A stretch of DNA of 50,561 nucleotides from NCBI GenBank assembly GCA_035352635.1, contig DAOPYA010000023.1, positions 1 through 50,561 on the forward strand. Direction: 5' to 3'. The notes under the pieces are model-generated. The model was not told the DNA's origin. It saw only the letters and a list, made by a program, of their open reading frames with translations, and ran no database searches. The DNA comes from Rifleibacterium sp035352635. GTDB taxonomy: Bacteria > Muiribacteriota > Ozemobacteria > Ozemobacterales > Ozemobacteraceae. The position numbers and the translations under genes are program-made. Shown piece by piece: positions 35,012 to 41,744 of the stretch. The stretch's first letter is position 1; every line of letters starts with the position of its first letter.

Positions 35012-35305
35012 TTAGCGCTGGCCGGGCCCTATTGCCAGATCGACAATCAGTGTCAGGTGGTCAGAGGCGGTATTGCCGCCGATTCTTCTGTTAATAATTG
35101 CAATGTCAGGTGAATGCAGGCAGTGGTCGATGGGTATCAGCAGCGGGGGGATACTGGTCGGCCAGTTGGGTTGAATGCCGAACCCGAGCAGAGTCGCCAG
35201 GCACAGGCCTGCGCCGACAATCGCCGCAAGTCCAGACAGGCGAACCTCACCGCTGAAAAACCTGAAGTTTTCTGTGCCATTTACCCGCCAGGCTCTTGTC
35301 CGGCC
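35012..35305 (-). pseudogene. 3' remnant of an endonuclease/exonuclease/phosphatase-family gene
   Basis: The frame stops at TAA 35012-35014 and is closed at its other end by TGA 35306-35308. It has no start codon with ribosome site. The translation ends with FGIQPNWPT, IDHCLHSPDIAIINRRIGG and SDHLTLIVDLAIG. These match the C-terminal metal-dependent phosphodiesterase signature (the SDH catalytic triad region). About 97 residues remain of a family member of 250 or more. It lies 27 bp past the mazF stop, so the 5' part may have been replaced when the mazEF genes arrived. Confidence 0.7.
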
Positions 35306-35334
35306 TCATTTTATTCGTCTGCGCATTTATTCTG

Positions 35335-35673
35335 TTATTTTGTCAGAATCGAAATAGCTAGGCTTTGTACTGTTTCAACCACGGTTGCCGGAATTTTAAA
35401 AATCAAATCGACGTTTCGCTCAGCCAGGTCGATACATTTCAGCTGGTCGGAAAGAATAACACCTTTTATCTTAAATCCGTCCGGAACAGGGACTTCAAAA
35501 GGATACCCTTTGGCTTTGGATGTAATTGGGCAAACTATGGCCAGGCCTGTTTTTTGATGATATTTTTGCGATGACAATAGCAGACCTGGTCTTCGGCCGG
35601 CTTGTTCATGCCCCAAAGAGGGATCAAAATCAATCCAGACTACATCTCCACGATCTGGAATGGTTTTTGCCAT
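35335..35673 (-). CDS. mazF: MazF/PemK-family toxin (endoribonuclease), 112 aa
   Basis: The MazF fold signature is present: the GDVVWIDFDPSLGHEQAGRRPGLLLS N-terminus carries the conserved Gly-Asp and Arg-Arg-Pro positions, then ICPITSK and the SDQLKCID strand. MazF toxins cut single-stranded RNA at short motifs and inhibit translation when freed from MazE. The start at ATG 35673 overlaps nothing and follows the mazE stop closely (the longer frame would start at TTG 35682 inside mazE). It forms a two-gene unit with the antitoxin. Confidence 0.92.
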   Translation of the reverse strand: MAKTIPDRGDVVWIDFDPSLGHEQAGRRPGLLLSSQKYHQKTGLAIVCPITSKAKGYPFEVPVPDGFKIKGVILSDQLKCIDLAERNVDLIFKIPATVVETVQSLAISILTK

Positions 35674-35675
35674 TG

Positions 35676-35915
35676 TTACCAAACCTCTTTCCCGCGTGGT
35701 GGTCCGAAATCAGCCAATTTATGTATATTGTCTTTATTTACTTTTTCCAGGAGTTTATCGAAATCCACTTCTTCAGTGGTCGGTTCAACAACTAAAATGC
35801 CGTTTTTCAGGGAAATTTCCACTTCAGAATTGTTGGTCAGGTGGATCTCATTTGCAAACGGCTTTGGGATTCGAATAGCCAGGCTATTCCCCCACATTTG
35901 AACTTTGCCTTTCAT
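35676..35915 (-). CDS. mazE: MazE-type antitoxin (AbrB-like), 79 aa
   Basis: The N-terminal swapped-hairpin DNA-binding segment (KVQMWGNSLAIRIPKPFANEI) is characteristic of AbrB/MazE antitoxins. An acidic C-terminal region (TEEVDFDKLLEKVNKDN) that binds MazF follows. The start at 35915 has an AAAGGAG 6-11 nt upstream; a longer frame starting at 35963 is not credible. It ends 2 bp before the mazF start. A GTATC/GATAC operator lies just upstream. Confidence 0.9.
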   Translation of the reverse strand: MKGKVQMWGNSLAIRIPKPFANEIHLTNNSEVEISLKNGILVVEPTTEEVDFDKLLEKVNKDNIHKLADFGPPRGKEVW

Positions 35916-35930
35916 ATGAACTCCTTTTGT

Positions 35931-35949
35931 GTATCTACAATAATGATAC
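35931..35949. promoter_or_regulatory. Operator-like inverted repeat upstream of mazE
   Basis: GTATC (35931-35935) and GATAC (35945-35949) are inverted across 9 bp and overlap a TATCAT -10-like element on the minus strand. The position suits autoregulation by MazE or the MazEF complex. Confidence 0.5.
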
Positions 35950-36123
35950 GCTAAGAGCGCCACTAAGTCAAGGTTTCATACTGGCACTTTAATGGCTGCG
36001 GCTCTTATTAATGGTTTCCCATATCTTTGCAGAGCAGTGGAAAATGCATTAAAATACCTGTAAGTCAGTTATTCCTTCGATAGGTAATTAATCTTCTCAT
36101 TATTTGATACTAAAGTGCTAAAA

Positions 36124-36136
36124 GTGCAATTTGCAC
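36124..36136. promoter_or_regulatory. Palindrome upstream of the plus-strand antitoxin
   Basis: GTGCAA-T-TTGCAC is a perfect palindrome around one central base, 46 bp before the antitoxin start at 36183. This is a typical operator geometry for a ribbon-helix-helix antitoxin. Confidence 0.45.
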
Positions 36137-36182
36137 AATTAAGCTAAATGTGTCATAATATTTTTATGTGATGGAGGAAAAA

Positions 36183-36461
36183 ATGAAACGAATGAACTTA
36201 ACCTTGGATGATTCAACCTTCAGAAACTTAAAGGCGATTGCTGCGCTGAAAGATGTTACAGTCGGCGAATTAATAAAGTGGTTTGTCGAAAAAGAAATAG
36301 AGGAAAAACCCGACGAATGCAAACTTTGCTTGCGCTATAATGAGCCAAACGCAGAAACCATCAAAGCTTTTGCAGAAACCGATAAGGGAAAAGGGCTTTC
36401 AAAAAAAATGTCAGGGAAAGATGCTCTGGCAATGTATGACAATGAATTCAGCGGCAAATAA
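36183..36461 (+). CDS. RelB/ribbon-helix-helix type antitoxin, 92 aa
   Basis: The start is set by GGAGG at 36174-36178. The first 45 residues look like a ribbon-helix-helix (MNLTLDDSTFRNLKAIAAL), and the tail is acidic with a KCLxLC-like pair of cysteines. The product is followed at one base (TAATG overlap) by a YafQ-type toxin gene, which identifies it as the partner antitoxin. Family membership is inferred mainly from this linkage. Confidence 0.8.
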   Translation: MKRMNLTLDDSTFRNLKAIAALKDVTVGELIKWFVEKEIEEKPDECKLCLRYNEPNAETIKAFAETDKGKGLSKKMSGKDALAMYDNEFSGK

Positions 36462-36730
36462 TGCTTAACCACAAAGCAGGCAGTAAGTTTAAAAAAGACC
36501 TGCAGAAAGTGATTGCCCAAGGCAAAAACTATGCAAAATTTCGGGCAGTCTTTGAGTTGCTCCTGAATCAACAACCTCTCGAAGCTAAATTTGAAGACCA
36601 TCCTCTTGTCGGCAACTGGAAAAGCCGGCGGGAGCTCCATATTGAACCTGACTGGCTTCTCATCTACAAGATCGAAGATGATGTGCTGATCCTCGAACGC
36701 ACCGGCTCCCACTCTGAGCTATTCAAATAA
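36461..36730 (+). CDS. yafQ: YafQ-type mRNA interferase toxin, 89 aa
   Basis: The RelE/YafQ fold is clear (LNHKAGSKFKKDLQKVI, HPLVGNWKSRRELHIEPDWLLIYKIEDD, RTGSHSELF). The catalytic positions of E. coli YafQ, as I recall them (His50, His63, Asp67, His87), all have counterparts here: H47, H60, D64, and H84 in the TGSH segment. These toxins cut mRNA in the ribosome. It is translationally coupled to its antitoxin and convergent with the second YafQ-type gene 44 bp away. Confidence 0.9.
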   Translation: MLNHKAGSKFKKDLQKVIAQGKNYAKFRAVFELLLNQQPLEAKFEDHPLVGNWKSRRELHIEPDWLLIYKIEDDVLILERTGSHSELFK

Positions 36731-36774
36731 AACTCACCCATACAATCCAGCGTTAAAAAACTCCAACTCGGCCT

Positions 36775-37050
36775 TTAAAACTTCTGAAATATATCTGAAT
36801 GCGAGCCAGTTCTGGCAAACGTGATTGTGTCCCCATCAATCCTATAAACCAGTAACCAGTTCGGGGCTATGTGACACTCCTGATAATCTTTCCAGACGCC
36901 GAGCAGAGGATGAATTTTATATTTCTCATCCAGTGGTTTTTCCTGTTCAAGAAGCTCCACCAGTTCCAGAAGTTTCTGCATATACTTTCCGGCCCTGACC
37001 ATGCGCTTGAAATCCTGCCGGAAAGCTTTGGTGTTATGAATTTTCAGCAT
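36775..37050 (-). CDS. yafQ: YafQ-type mRNA interferase toxin with altered catalytic position, 91 aa
   Basis: The overall fold matches the preceding toxin: IHPLLGVWKDYQECHIAPNW and RTGSHSDIF. H47 and H60 and the TGSH histidine are kept. The residue aligned with the recalled catalytic Asp67 is Asn64 (codon 36859-36861). This may weaken or alter activity, though some family members tolerate it. It overlaps the end of its antitoxin by 17 nt and is convergent with the plus-strand toxin, so the two modules face each other. Confidence 0.85.
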   Translation of the reverse strand: MLKIHNTKAFRQDFKRMVRAGKYMQKLLELVELLEQEKPLDEKYKIHPLLGVWKDYQECHIAPNWLLVYRIDGDTITFARTGSHSDIFQKF

Positions 37051-37303
37051 CGTCCATCATGCTCTCAAACATTGCCCTGGAACTCTTGAACTTTTCAACC
37101 CGGCCTTCTTCAACATCCTTCATGGCTTCAAGAGTCCTGGCATTCGGAATCTTCAACTCAAACGGAATTCCTTTTTCCAGCTTAACCCGATTCAAAAAAA
37201 TCGTAATAGCTTCCGAAGTCGAAATGCCGATCTCCCGAAGTATTCTTTCAACTTCGGCCTTAAGGTCCGGCTCAACCCTGGTCTGAATTAAAGCAGTTTT
37301 CAT
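37034..37303 (-). CDS. RelB/DinJ-type antitoxin, 89 aa
   Basis: The N-terminus (TALIQTRVEPDLKAEVERIL) has the ribbon-helix-helix pattern and is related to the orphan antitoxin at 34228. The acidic C-terminal region (KDVEEGRVEKFK) would wrap the toxin. The start at 37303 is preceded by GGGGGT; the longer frame to 37336 is unlikely. It pairs with the YafQ-type toxin whose gene it overlaps by 17 nt. The inverted repeat at 37323 is its probable operator. Confidence 0.88.
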   Translation of the reverse strand: MKTALIQTRVEPDLKAEVERILREIGISTSEAITIFLNRVKLEKGIPFELKIPNARTLEAMKDVEEGRVEKFKSSRAMFESMMDDAENS

Positions 37304-37319
37304 AATTACCCCCACACCC

Positions 37320-37730
37320 TTAATTGTAATACACACGCATTACAATGACAAGAAAAAACACCAGATCGTCATTAAATAACTCTTCCAACCCTTGCCAGCA
37401 CAGTAACTTCTCCCCCAACAACCCCAAAAAAACCGCCCCCGCCATCACCAAACAAAATCCCCACTCCAAACCCCGATTCCAATAGGTTGGGTTCTTTCCA
37501 AAGAAGAGAACCCCTGTGTGGCTCAGGTAAAATTTGTTATCTTTGATTTCGCCGGCACCAAGGTTTTGCAGTAGCACCCGTTTATCTGATTTTGGAGAAA
37601 TACCTGAAAGCTTAAGGAATCTGGATAATCTTTCGCTACTTATTGTTTCTGCCCAATCCAGGTCGAGTCGCAACTGCTCGTCAAAACGTATTTTGCCTTC
37701 AGCTTGAATAAGGGCGGTTATACCTCCCGC
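37320..37730 (-). pseudogene. Remnant of an AlbA_2/ATP-binding (Schlafen-like) gene
   Basis: The middle of the frame reads GKIRFDEQLRLDLDWAETISSERLS and NLGAGEIKDNKFYLSHTGVLFFGKNP. I recognise this pattern from the domain of RecG-like, AlbA_2-type DNA-binding proteins. An in-frame stop (TGA 37731-37733) closes it upstream and there is no start with a ribosome site. After FFGKNP the translation turns into an unrelated hydrophobic run, so the downstream part is broken too. A decayed gene fragment is the best reading. Confidence 0.6.
37323..37346. promoter_or_regulatory. Operator-like inverted repeat upstream of the second RelB-type antitoxin
   Basis: ATTGTAAT (37323-37330) and ATTACAAT (37339-37346) form an inverted repeat, 20 bp before the antitoxin start at 37303. 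Similar half sites lie before the orphan antitoxin at 34491. Confidence 0.5.
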
Positions 37731-37786
37731 TCAGGGGAACCTCAGGGCAGGCGCACTAAGGCTGTTGATTCTTTAATAATTTGCTA

Positions 37787-38785
37787 TCAGCGTTTCCAGT
37801 CGGGGTGAAGAAATTCTTTGACGGTTTCGGGGTCATTTTTGAGAAAGCCCGAATGGCCCGGTTCTGTCCAGTAGTTGGCCAATGACTCTTTTAATTGCGG
37901 GTCGTAGATTTCGAAGCGGCCCTGCTTCTGCTGCTCTTCAATAAAGTTATGCATGGCGTCAAAGGCTTCATAGCCAGCCTGCTGCCAGAGAATTCTGCCT
38001 CCGCCGAAATTTTCGTAGAGCTTTGTCTGTAATTTCCATGAGCCAAGCATGCTTTTGGCCATCATTTTGATGTCAGGAGTTACAGTGCTGCCGGGCTTAT
38101 CCTCACGGGTCAGGGTTTTGCAGAAGGCATCGATCTCTTCGGGTTTTGGCTCGATTTCCTTCTCGACGCTTTTTGCATACTCGGCAAACAGTGGCCCGGC
38201 AAAAAGGCGCATCACCTCACCCTGAACGATTTTTTCCCTTTCCCATGACTTTTCTTCGGGGGTACCATAATCTGATTCATCGCCAATTTCTTCGACCCCG
38301 CCGGTGGCAATATCATCTTCGACAAAATTTTCTTCACTGTCGGCCTCGATTTCCTTGTCTAAAGAGTCTGCATCGCCTGCTCCGCCCTTATCGGACAGAC
38401 CAAAAGATTTTTCGAACTCTTCACGACTGGACTGCTCGTCGAGAGGCTCTTCGCTTTCGTCGATCGGCGATGTTTCAAACTCAAGGTCGCCTGTGCCCGC
38501 GTCAGTTTCGTCACCCAGAAAGCCCTCGAGATTAGAGGTGCCTGAGGCTTCGTCGTTCATGGAAGCGATATACTCAGAGCGCAGTTTTTTGTAAAGATTC
38601 GGGTCTACTTTGCGGTATTCTTCAGGAATCTCTATTTCGTGGCGGTAAATAGTCTTGCCAAGCACCTTGCCGATTGCTTCAGTTTGTGAAGCCTGGGGTT
38701 GCGCTGCTACCGTCTCTGCACTCGCAGGCGCCGGGGCTATTACTGATAATGCCAGAAACAGAATCATCAACAGGCCTTTTTGCAT
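37787..38785 (-). CDS. Secreted acidic protein of unknown function, 332 aa
   Basis: The signal peptide ends PASA. A short conserved-looking domain follows (IGKVLGKTIYRHEIEIP), then a long acidic, Ser/Asp/Glu-rich linker (about 75-185) that looks unstructured. The C-terminal domain (190-332) has cysteine C242 and helical character (LGSWKLQTKLYENFGGG). No catalytic motif was recognised. GAGGTG precedes the start. The linker suggests an extracytoplasmic protein bridging two folded parts. It is near the repeat region but has normal coding style. Confidence 0.7.
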   Translation of the reverse strand: MQKGLLMILFLALSVIAPAPASAETVAAQPQASQTEAIGKVLGKTIYRHEIEIPEEYRKVDPNLYKKLRSEYIASMNDEASGTSNLEGFLGDETDAGTGDLEFETSPIDESEEPLDEQSSREEFEKSFGLSDKGGAGDADSLDKEIEADSEENFVEDDIATGGVEEIGDESDYGTPEEKSWEREKIVQGEVMRLFAGPLFAEYAKSVEKEIEPKPEEIDAFCKTLTREDKPGSTVTPDIKMMAKSMLGSWKLQTKLYENFGGGRILWQQAGYEAFDAMHNFIEEQQKQGRFEIYDPQLKESLANYWTEPGHSGFLKNDPETVKEFLHPDWKR

Positions 38786-38924
38786 AAACTCACCTCGTCT
38801 GACTTATGATGTCTAATTTTAACATTAATGACCCATAGAAAGAAACAGAGTGCAGGTGCCTGCTTGAGCAGGTCAGGCGCTTGCACCCTGGAATAATTCT
38901 CTGAAGAGGATAAGGAATAGCGAG

Positions 38925-39779
38925 TTACTGTTTCTTTCTTACCGGCAGCCAGATTTCGCTTTTGTAATCAGAGCTGGCGACATCGCCAGCGCTGTAATGC
39001 TCGATATCATAACCCAAAACGATTTCGTAGCCTGAAGTCGGCAGCCACTGGCTGTAAATCTGCTTCCAGAGATTCTGGATGCTGCCAGGCATCGGACCGA
39101 CACATGGAAACACTGCCCAGGTGCCGGCAGGGATATCGAGAATCTCGAAGCCGGCCGGTATCTCGGCGTGCTTCATGCTGCTCGCGTTGAGGTAGTCACC
39201 GATGCCATATTTGAACTCTTTACCGCCCTTTTCTGGCGGGCAGCAGATGCCGAAGCGGCCACAGGAAACCTTGTTATGGCCTTTCCTGAAAAATTCATCC
39301 CAGAATTTCGGAATTTCAGCTGACGAAGTTTCGCCAGAAAAAATCCGGCTGATAACGAGAACTTTGAAGCCCTGCTTGTTTTCGATTCTGTAATCCATGG
39401 TTAAACCGCCTTCAATTGTGATTTTTAACACCAGTGGGCTGAAGGACTTGAGGTTAGAACCTGCCAGACGCGCTGCGGCTGGAGAAACGCCATGAAAACG
39501 GGTGAACGCCTTGCTGAAACTTTCAGGCGAGTCATAACCGTATTTCAGGGCGATATCTATCACTTTGCCATCAGATGCCGAGATTTCCTGCCCGGCCTTT
39601 GCCAGGCGCCGTTTGCGAATATACTCGCCAATCGTCATGCCGGTGAGCAGACTGAAGATTCTCTGATAATGAAATGATGACACGAAGGCCGTTTCAGCGA
39701 CTTCTTCGATGCTCAGATCATCGAGCAGATGCATTTCAATATGATCGATCGACTTTTGCAGGCGGGTAACCCAGTCCAT
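38925..39779 (-). CDS. AraC-family regulator with GyrI-like effector domain, 284 aa
   Basis: Residues 1-110 hold the two helix-turn-helix motifs of AraC proteins (SIEEVAETAFVSSFHYQRIF and IDIALKYGYDSPESFSKAFTRFHG). Residues about 125-284 match the GyrI-like small-molecule binding domain seen after AraC domains in Rob/SoxS-like and related regulators. The start at 39779 has AAGGATC upstream; the longer frame has no site. The effector is unknown. It may regulate the adjacent DUF3795 gene or itself. Confidence 0.9.
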   Translation of the reverse strand: MDWVTRLQKSIDHIEMHLLDDLSIEEVAETAFVSSFHYQRIFSLLTGMTIGEYIRKRRLAKAGQEISASDGKVIDIALKYGYDSPESFSKAFTRFHGVSPAAARLAGSNLKSFSPLVLKITIEGGLTMDYRIENKQGFKVLVISRIFSGETSSAEIPKFWDEFFRKGHNKVSCGRFGICCPPEKGGKEFKYGIGDYLNASSMKHAEIPAGFEILDIPAGTWAVFPCVGPMPGSIQNLWKQIYSQWLPTSGYEIVLGYDIEHYSAGDVASSDYKSEIWLPVRKKQ

Positions 39780-39832
39780 TGCTGATCCTTCCGGTGTTAT
39801 GAATGCAGTATATTGGCAAAAAATAAACATTT

Positions 39833-39861
39833 CCTGACAAATCCTGCTGTGATTTGTCAGG
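39833..39861. terminator. Hairpin between the DUF3795 and AraC genes
   Basis: CCTGACAAATC-CTGCTGT-GATTTGTCAGG is a perfect 11-bp stem. On the minus strand it is followed by a T-rich stretch with a few interruptions, so it could terminate the DUF3795 gene. Confidence 0.55.
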
Positions 39862-39892
39862 TATATTGCTGCATCATCGTTTCCATTCTATT

Positions 39893-40153
39893 TCAGTGTT
39901 TTGCCCAGGCGCGGCACTGTTCGATTCTTTTGCCATTATCACCCTGTTCTTTATCATAGGCGAATTTATTGAGCAGCTGACAGGGAAAGTCGCTGCATAG
40001 CCCGCAGTTCTCAAACTTTTTGCCTTCGCAGCAGGCTTTTACTGGGCACTGTTCGCCCCAGAACGGTTTCGAGATCTTGACGCAGCCCTTACAGTTCATT
40101 TTTTCTCGGTATTCACAGGCACTGCAAACGATTCCACATCTCGATTCGATCAT
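39893..40153 (-). CDS. DUF3795 cysteine-rich protein, 86 aa
   Basis: The family's cysteine pattern is clear: CGIVCSACEYREKMNCKGC, then CPVKACCEGKKFENCGLCSDFPC. Twelve cysteines point to iron-sulfur or zinc binding. The function of DUF3795 is unknown. AAGGAG precedes the ATG. It is followed by the AraC gene on the same strand, with a hairpin between, so regulation by that neighbour is only a possibility. Confidence 0.88.
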   Translation of the reverse strand: MIESRCGIVCSACEYREKMNCKGCVKISKPFWGEQCPVKACCEGKKFENCGLCSDFPCQLLNKFAYDKEQGDNGKRIEQCRAWAKH

Positions 40154-40423
40154 ATTGGCTCCTTGATTTGACCGCTTGAAGCAGACTATGGTGAACTGAC
40201 TTTCAGTCTAATGTTCCGGTGTTTATCCGTCAACGCCTGCCATAACAAATTAACAGGTCGCTGCTGCAGTATGCCTGAGCCATTGGCTGACTGGCCGAAA
40301 AATTCAAAAAAGAAAAATCTGTTTCCTCGCCTAAATGCAAATTTGGCTTGCATATTTTTAACAGGTACTTTTAAACTTACCCATTACTTGAAATGAATTG
40401 AGCTTTTGTGCAAGGAGAAAAGG

Positions 40424-41239
40424 ATGCTTCAGAATTTCAGTTATCTGGCTCCGGAAACCCTTAAGGAACTTTATGCGCTGCTGAAGAAGAGCAATGGCAA
40501 AGCCACCCTGCTCGCCGGCGGCACTGACCTGCTGGTCAACATGCATAACCACTGGATTTCTCCGGAATGCCTCATTGATATCAAAAAAATACCAGACCTC
40601 AAAGGAATCGCTTTCAGCCCGAAAACAGGCTTGTCGATTGGCGCAGCAACCGTCTGCATCGAGTTGATTAATAACAGCGAAGTTAAAAAGCATTATCCGC
40701 TGCTGGCTGAAGCCGCGCACCACATCGGGTCACCCCAGCTACGGAACCGCGCCACCATTGCCGGCAACCTTTGTACCGCTTCTCCCTGCGCCGACATGGG
40801 TTGTTCGCTGCTCGCCCTCGGTGCCAGCGTTGAACTTGGTTCGGCTGAAGGCACCCGGGTAATTGCTCTGAAAGATTTCTTCACCGGTCCGAAAAAGACA
40901 CAGATCAAGAAAAGTGAAGTTCTGCTGCGCATTCTCGTGCCCGCCGAGATGGCTGGTGCCAAGTTCGGCATGCGCAAACTTAAAAGAATCAAAGGCCATG
41001 ACATTGCCGTCGCCAGCGTTGCTATCGCCAGAACCAGCAAAGTAATGCGCATTGGCGTTGGTTCTGCTGCACCGACCCCGGTAGTTACCGGCGATCTCAA
41101 CCCGTCTCTCACCCTTGAAAAGGCCGTGGCCGCCGCCAGTCAGATCATCAGCCCCATCGATGATGTGCGTGCCGGTGCCGAATACCGGCGATTCATGGTT
41201 AAAGAATTCGTAGAGCAGCTCTACGGTGAACTTTTTTGA
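40424..41239 (+). CDS. Molybdenum hydroxylase FAD-binding subunit (XdhB/CoxM type), 271 aa
   Basis: The FAD-binding pattern of the xanthine dehydrogenase family is visible: LLAGGTDLLVNMHNHW near the front and the TIAGNLCTASPCADMG segment. The C-terminal CO dehydrogenase flavoprotein-like domain follows. In the family, electrons from the 2Fe-2S subunit pass to FAD here and then to NAD or another carrier. AAGGAG at 40412-40417 fixes the ATG at 40424. First gene of a three-gene operon with short gaps or overlaps. The 270-bp gap before it contains no ORF or clear promoter. Confidence 0.92.
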   Translation: MLQNFSYLAPETLKELYALLKKSNGKATLLAGGTDLLVNMHNHWISPECLIDIKKIPDLKGIAFSPKTGLSIGAATVCIELINNSEVKKHYPLLAEAAHHIGSPQLRNRATIAGNLCTASPCADMGCSLLALGASVELGSAEGTRVIALKDFFTGPKKTQIKKSEVLLRILVPAEMAGAKFGMRKLKRIKGHDIAVASVAIARTSKVMRIGVGSAAPTPVVTGDLNPSLTLEKAVAAASQIISPIDDVRAGAEYRRFMVKEFVEQLYGELF

Positions 41240-41255
41240 GCAGAGGAAACATTTT

Positions 41256-41744
41256 ATGAAAATAACCTTGACTGTAAATGGTAAAAAATATCAGCGTGAT
41301 GCATCTGAAACAAAGAACCTTCTGCACTTTATCCGTGAAGACCTTGGTCTTACCGGCACCAAAGAGGGCTGTGGCGCCGGTGAATGTGGTGCCTGCACGG
41401 TAGTGATGAATGGCAAAACCGTCAACTCCTGCCTGATTCTGGCAGTTGAAGCTGATGGAGCCGAAATCATGACCATCGAAGGCGAAGCGAAGAATGGCAA
41501 ACTTTCAAAACTTCAGCAGGCTTTCAAAAAAAATCATGCCGTCCAGTGCGGTTTCTGCACTCCGGGCATGATCATGTCAGCTCGCGCCCTTCTTGAAAAG
41601 AACGCTAAACCGACCGTAGAACAGATCAAAGAAGCAATCGAAGGAAACTTCTGCCGCTGCACCGGTTATCAACAGATCATCGAAGCGGTTCAAGATGCTT
41701 CCGGCCAGTTGAAAAAAAAGGAGGGCCTCAAACGTGCTTCATAA
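41256..41744 (+). CDS. Molybdenum hydroxylase 2Fe-2S subunit (XdhC/CoxS type), 162 aa
   Basis: The plant-type ferredoxin motif is C39-x4-C44-x2-C47-x11-C59 (EGCGAGECGACTV). The second, all-helical 2Fe-2S site has C98, C101, C133 and C135 (QCGFC and FCRCTGY). It passes electrons between the Mo and FAD subunits. The length matches the family. AGAGGA precedes ATG 41256 after a 16-bp gap; the end overlaps the large subunit start by 11 nt. Confidence 0.95.
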   Translation: MKITLTVNGKKYQRDASETKNLLHFIREDLGLTGTKEGCGAGECGACTVVMNGKTVNSCLILAVEADGAEIMTIEGEAKNGKLSKLQQAFKKNHAVQCGFCTPGMIMSARALLEKNAKPTVEQIKEAIEGNFCRCTGYQQIIEAVQDASGQLKKKEGLKRAS

